Shown here in pieces: positions 39,317-42,430 of a DNA stretch of 42,430 nucleotides. The translations under genes were made by a program, and so were the position numbers. The stretch is from Betaproteobacteria bacterium. Lineage in GTDB: Bacteria > Pseudomonadota > Gammaproteobacteria > Burkholderiales > Rhodocyclaceae. The stretch is from assembly GCA_004295105.1 (NCBI GenBank), contig SHNC01000177.1, forward strand, positions 1 through 42,430, given 5' to 3'. The notes beneath the pieces were generated by a model. That model was not told the DNA's origin. It worked only from the letters and a program-made list of their open reading frames with translations, and did no database searches. The first letter of the stretch is position 1. Each line of letters starts with the position of its first letter.

Positions 39317-40156
39317 ATGCAGGATCGTGAGACCGACGGCCATCGCGCGCGCAAGCGCTTCGGCCAGAACTTCCTGTCGGATCCGAACATCATCCGGCGC
39401 ATCATCGACGCAATCCGGCCGCAAGCGGGCGAGCCGATGGTGGAGATCGGCCCCGGCCTCGGCGCGATGACCGCACCGCTGGTCGAGCGGCTGGGTCACC
39501 TGCATGTGGTCGAGATCGACCGCGACCTGATCGCGCGCCTGCGCGAGACGTGGACGCCGGTGCAGCTCACGATCCACGAGGGTGACGCGCTCAAGTTTGA
39601 CTTCGGCAGCCTCTGCGGGCCGGAGCGCAAACTGCGCATCGTCGGCAATCTGCCCTACAACATCTCGACGCCCATCCTCTTCCACCTTGCCGACTTCGCC
39701 GAAGCGGTGAAGGACATGACCTTCATGCTGCAGAAGGAGGTCGTGATGCGCATGGTCGCCGAGCCGGGCACCGAGGAGTATGGCCGCCTGTCGGTGATGC
39801 TGCAGTACCGCTTCCGCATGGGCCGGCTGTTCGACGTGCCGCCGGGGGCGTTCCGACCCGCGCCCAAGGTCATGTCCAGCATCGTGCGCCTGATGCCCCT
39901 GCCGGCGGACCAGCTCGGTGCCGTCGACGAAGCGCTGCTCGGTCGTATCGTCAGCGCGGCCTTCGGCCAGCGGCGTAAGACGCTCAAGAACACGCTGCGG
40001 GAGTTCATGACCGATGCAGATTTCGCCGCGGTGGGAATCGATCCCGGTCTGCGCGGAGAGCGCCTCGCGGTGTCCGATTTCGTCGCCATTGCGAACCACT
40101 GCGCCGCGCCGGGGGCGGCGGGCCGCCACGATTGCGTGGGCGATCGGGGAGCATGA
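39317..40156 (+). CDS. rsmA: 16S rRNA (adenine-1518/1519) dimethyltransferase
   Basis: A 279-aa SAM-dependent enzyme (KsgA) that dimethylates two adjacent adenines near the 3' end of 16S rRNA. Landmarks are [11 protein letters not shown], the SAM loop [10 protein letters not shown], acidic EIDRDL, and the catalytic NLPYNIS. It follows pdxA by 8 bases. apaG, often next in other genomes, is absent; a small heat-shock gene converges instead. The last 15 or so residues look like a non-conserved tail. Confidence 0.95.
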   Translation: MQDRETDGHRARKRFGQNFLSDPNIIRRIIDAIRPQAGEPMVEIGPGLGAMTAPLVERLGHLHVVEIDRDLIARLRETWTPVQLTIHEGDALKFDFGSLCGPERKLRIVGNLPYNISTPILFHLADFAEAVKDMTFMLQKEVVMRMVAEPGTEEYGRLSVMLQYRFRMGRLFDVPPGAFRPAPKVMSSIVRLMPLPADQLGAVDEALLGRIVSAAFGQRRKTLKNTLREFMTDADFAAVGIDPGLRGERLAVSDFVAIANHCAAPGAAGRHDCVGDRGA

Positions 40157-40188
40157 AAAGGCCCGCCCGTCTGCGTGACGGGCGGGCC
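40156..40188 (-). terminator. Intrinsic terminator of the small heat-shock gene
   Basis: A 12-bp perfect stem (40160-40171 with 40177-40188) closes a 5-base loop and, on the minus strand, runs into TTTT at 40159-40156. It begins about 22 bases past the hsp20 stop. It can also act on rsmA, whose stop codon touches it. Confidence 0.8.
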
Positions 40189-40210
40189 CTGACGATCCGG
40201 CGGACGGCGA

Positions 40211-40636
40211 TCAGTCGATCGTCAGACGCTTGGCCTGTGCTTCAGCCTTCTTCGGCAGGGTCAGCGCCAGCACCCCATCCGAAAACTTTGCCGTCGCCTT
40301 CGCCTCATCGACGTCCTGGCCGAGCTGGAAGCTGCGCGACACCTTGCCGAAATAGCGCTCTGTGCGCAGAACGCGTTCGCCTTCCTTCACTTCCTTTTCC
40401 TGCTTGCGCTCGGCGCTGATCGAAACGACCGGCCCGTCGATGTGGACGTGAATATCCTCCTTTTTCATGCCGGGCAATTCGGCGTGAACCTCGTAGCCAT
40501 CGGTATTCTCCTTCACATCGACGCGCATCTGCGGGGCTTCGGCAGTGACACCGCTGCCGGCGCCGAAATCGACCGGACGCACGAAGAAGCCACGGAAGAA
40601 GTCATCGAGGGGGTCACGACGGATGATGTTGCTCAT
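40211..40636 (-). CDS. Small heat-shock protein, Hsp20/IbpA family
   Basis: A 141-aa ATP-independent holdase. The alpha-crystallin domain spans about residues 36-130: MRVDVKENTDGYEVHAELPGM at its start and GVLALTLPKK, the L-x-[LIV] region, near its end. An N-terminal FFRGFF segment likely drives oligomerisation. AGGAG lies upstream of ATG 40636, and a strong promoter is at 40687-40714. It is flanked by a clear terminator. Confidence 0.93.
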   Translation of the reverse strand: MSNIIRRDPLDDFFRGFFVRPVDFGAGSGVTAEAPQMRVDVKENTDGYEVHAELPGMKKEDIHVHIDGPVVSISAERKQEKEVKEGERVLRTERYFGKVSRSFQLGQDVDEAKATAKFSDGVLALTLPKKAEAQAKRLTID

Positions 40637-40686
40637 GTCTCGCTCTCCTTTGCCTGGAATGTCGCCGGCGGTCCGGCTTCATCACG

Positions 40687-40714
40687 AATATAGGCGCGAC
40701 GAATGCAATTTCAA
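40687..40714 (-). promoter_or_regulatory. Promoter of the Hsp20 gene
   Basis: On the minus strand, TTGAAA (40714-40709) and TATATT (40692-40687) are 16 bases apart. The -35 reads CTTGAA in the heat-shock sigma-32 register, but the downstream bases CCTATATT only partly fit the CCCCAT-type -10. Sigma-70 use with possible sigma-32 overlap is the likely reading. Confidence 0.65.
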
Positions 40715-40840
40715 GAGCGAGGGGGCGTTCCGTTGACCTGGCGCAGAAAGTTGCGGATGGCGGGCAATGTCGGCGAGTCCTTGGAAGGGGCCGTGCCTGG
40801 CGGCGGATGCGGCGCTGGGATCGCCGCGCTGGCGGGTTCG

Positions 40841-40872
40841 ACGCCGGCAGTCGATGTGGGCGGGGCCGGCGT
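40841..40872 (-). terminator. Inverted repeat just after the barstar-like gene
   Basis: ACGCCGGC (40841-40848) pairs with GCCGGCGT (40865-40872), loop 16 bases, directly against the stop codon. It may be a weak terminator. There is no T-run, and the stretch also reads as open frame beyond the stop. Confidence 0.3.
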
Positions 40873-41229
40873 TCAACCGTCCGTGCCGTCCGCGCCAGTC
40901 GTGTCGACGACGCTGAAGCCGATGCCCTGATCCTCCCAGAAGGCCGCAGCCTCGGCCAGGATTTCCAGCAGCGTGCGCGCGACCTCCGGTGCGGACTTGC
41001 GCAACTCGTCGAGGTGCCGCAGTTCGAGCACATAGGATGGAGCGGGCATCCATGAGAGGTCCGTCAGGCAGTCGGCAAGCGCATCCCAGTTGTGGCCGAA
41101 CCAGGCCGGGAAGCGCATCGCCGTGGCGATGCGGGCAAGCAACTCGGCCTTGCTGCCACAACCGGCAAGCTCGATGGTGACGACGGCGCTGCCGGGTGTC
41201 GCGGGAAGGGCGGAGTGGGGCATGCTCAT
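40873..41229 (-). CDS. Barstar-family ribonuclease inhibitor
   Basis: A 118-aa protein with the barstar fold signature FPAWFGHNWDALADCLTDL, whose acidic helix plugs the active site of barnase-type RNases, followed by VLELRHLDEL and an acidic helix near AAAFWEDQG. It starts 4 bases inside the end of the ribonuclease gene (ATGA overlap), so toxin and inhibitor are co-translated. The C-terminal GADGTDG is followed in frame by another 53 sense codons after the TGA, rich in Pro and Ala. Confidence 0.88.
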   Translation of the reverse strand: MSMPHSALPATPGSAVVTIELAGCGSKAELLARIATAMRFPAWFGHNWDALADCLTDLSWMPAPSYVLELRHLDELRKSAPEVARTLLEILAEAAAFWEDQGIGFSVVDTTGADGTDG

Positions 41230-41621
41230 GGCTGCGGCTCGATGCGGCGGAAGCTGCGGTAATGATCGGACGTGTAGTAATAGACCTCGGGAGGGTGGCC
41301 GCCCGTGACGATCCGGCGTGCACCACGATCGCGAGAGCCCGGGGTCGGCACCGTGTATTCGCGGTAGTAGCCGCGCGGCATGGCGGGTAACAGGCGCTCG
41401 CGGTTCTGGAACACCGTGCCGTCCTTGCGATAGGGGAAAGGGCCGCCACGCTCGATCAGGGCGAGCGTGGCCAGCGCTTCCGGCGGGAGCCCATGGCGCG
41501 CAAACGCGGCGGCGCGAGGGGACGACTCCGCACTGGCATCGGATGCCGCGGGCCCGCAGCCGGCGGTGCAGCCGATCAGCGCGACGAGCCACAGCAGGCG
41601 GGCGAGGAATGCTCGAATCAT
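41226..41621 (-). CDS. Exported barnase-type guanyl-specific ribonuclease
   Basis: A 131-aa small RNase of the N1/T1/barnase family. A hydrophobic N-terminus ends in ALIGCTAGC, which could be a lipobox or a plain signal peptide. The catalytic triad of barnase is matched: Glu in YYREYTV, Arg in RGARRIV and His in TSDHYRSF. Such enzymes act outside the cell while the cytosolic inhibitor encoded next protects the producer. No strong ribosome-binding site precedes ATG 41621. It lies 14 bases after the TPR gene and may be co-transcribed with it. Confidence 0.87.
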   Translation of the reverse strand: MIRAFLARLLWLVALIGCTAGCGPAASDASAESSPRAAAFARHGLPPEALATLALIERGGPFPYRKDGTVFQNRERLLPAMPRGYYREYTVPTPGSRDRGARRIVTGGHPPEVYYYTSDHYRSFRRIEPQP

Positions 41622-41635
41622 GGTGGAGGCAAAGG

Positions 41636-42430
41636 TCAGAGGGGTCTCGGGCGCGCCATGATACGTCCCGGTCGAATGCCATAGCGCTTGATCTGCTGGT
41701 GCATGAACTCCGTGAGTGCCGCCAGCCGGGGGCTGGCCGGCGACAACTTGCGAGCGCGGTCGAGCAGCCCGCGAGCCTGGGCGGCGAAGACGTCGTTCCA
41801 GCCCCGGTGCTCGATGTGGCGCATCAGCGCCAGCGCGGCGTTGAACAGCACCTGCGGGTTGCCCGGCATCTTGCGCGCCGCATTCATCATCTCGGCGACC
41901 GCGCCATCGAAGTCTCCCGCGCGCGCCTTCTCGGCGCCGACGGTGATGAGGGATTTCACTTCCGCCTGGACGCGCGCCTCGATCTCGCGCGACAGGGATT
42001 CCAGGCCGCGGGCTTTCAGCAGTTCCCGGGTGCTCTCGATGGAGCGTTCGTCGGCTGCGGTACGCAGGATGTCGCCCACCAGGTCGCTGGCTTCGTCACC
42101 CAACTGATGGTCCAGGCAGGCCTTCACCAGTTCCTGGCGCAGCCCGACCGACAATTGTGCGCCGCGACGGCTGGTCCGCGACGCCGCCTGAAGCGCATCC
42201 CGTGCGCGTTGCAGATCGCCGGCGCGGGCGTGCAGCATGGCCGAGCACAGCGACTTGCACAGTTCGCCCTTGGGCTGGCGGCCCATGCTGCGGTCGAGGT
42301 CGATGATGCTGCTGGCGGCCTGGTCGAGCTTCATCTGCGCGAGCTGGGCCTGCACCAGGCGCACGTGGTCTTCGGGGTCGGCGAAGTCCGAGTACTTGCC
42401 CTTGCGCACGACCTCGGCGAAAGTCGTCTC
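41636..42430 (-). CDS. TPR-repeat protein, N-terminus cut by the window edge (partial)
   Basis: At least 265 codons are open to the window edge; the beginning is missing. What remains is helical with TPR-like units, for example AEMMNAARKMPGNPQVLFNAALALM and RARKLSPASPRL. It starts in a segment KGKYSDFADPEDHVRLVQAQL. Similar C-termini occur in response regulators with a receiver domain plus TPR repeats, so the missing part may be a CheY-like domain; this is inference. A GTG at 42409 is in frame, but the upstream frame continues and reads ETTFAEV, so it is not taken as the start. Confidence 0.7.
   Translation of the reverse strand, partial: ETTFAEVVRKGKYSDFADPEDHVRLVQAQLAQMKLDQAASSIIDLDRSMGRQPKGELCKSLCSAMLHARAGDLQRARDALQAASRTSRRGAQLSVGLRQELVKACLDHQLGDEASDLVGDILRTAADERSIESTRELLKARGLESLSREIEARVQAEVKSLITVGAEKARAGDFDGAVAEMMNAARKMPGNPQVLFNAALALMRHIEHRGWNDVFAAQARGLLDRARKLSPASPRLAALTEFMHQQIKRYGIRPGRIMARPRPL

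Overview
The window is GC-rich, densely coded chromosomal DNA. Gene order and protein sequence suggest a betaproteobacterium, most likely Rhodocyclales of the Thauera/Azoarcus/Aromatoleum type. Pointers are the hemA-prfA-prmC-grxD run, the argH | algZ-algR | hemC-hemD-hemX-hemY block, dusB-fis-purH-purD, and lptD-surA-pdxA-rsmA diverging from amgK-murU. No insertion sequence, prophage, integrase or CRISPR array is visible. The taxonomic call is inference from synteny and general protein resemblance.

Layout. Positions 1-29 are the Met-Gly tail of a gene, probably groEL. The 307-base gap 30-336 holds no gene but contains four perfect hairpins, an extended -10 hexamer and an 11-bp-spaced direct repeat. 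Next come an OmpR-family regulator and a TctE-like sensor kinase (337-2482), then a DUF485 protein and the acetate symporter ActP (2702-4725). A related direct repeat lies in front of that second operon. tRNA-Phe has a near-consensus promoter and terminator (4870-5034), followed by an unknown gene rich in the Arg codon AGG. hemA, prfA, prmC and grxD run to 9613.

The least characterised part is on the minus strand from 12444 down to 9648. It is a tight four-gene operon: a small protein with a Tat-like signal, a PqqD-like peptide chaperone, an HprK-related kinase and a nucleotidyltransferase. This matches what is catalogued as the HPr-rel-A system and looks like an undescribed peptide or protein modification pathway. 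Upstream of it on the same strand are a Ser/Thr kinase fused to a cyclic-nucleotide-binding domain, and argH.

From 15517 to 24740 lie algZ-algR, ppc (minus strand) and hemC-hemD-hemX-hemY. hemF lies convergent to hemY and forms the end of a minus-strand run dusB-fis-purH-purD-hemF. dusB is interrupted by one in-frame amber codon. The next minus-strand run, amgK-murU-pepP-ubiH, combines peptidoglycan amino-sugar salvage, an aminopeptidase and a ubiquinone hydroxylase. It diverges from lptD-surA-pdxA-rsmA (outer-membrane assembly, pyridoxal phosphate, 16S rRNA methylation). The window closes with a small heat-shock protein, a barstar/barnase-type pair and a TPR protein cut by the window edge.

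Taken together, the window is mostly housekeeping: five of the six heme genes carry the pathway from glutamyl-tRNA through to protoporphyrinogen, and the rest cover purines, the cell envelope and translation. The clearest accessory functions are the HPr-rel-A operon, the ribonuclease/inhibitor pair and the AGG-rich gene beside the tRNA.
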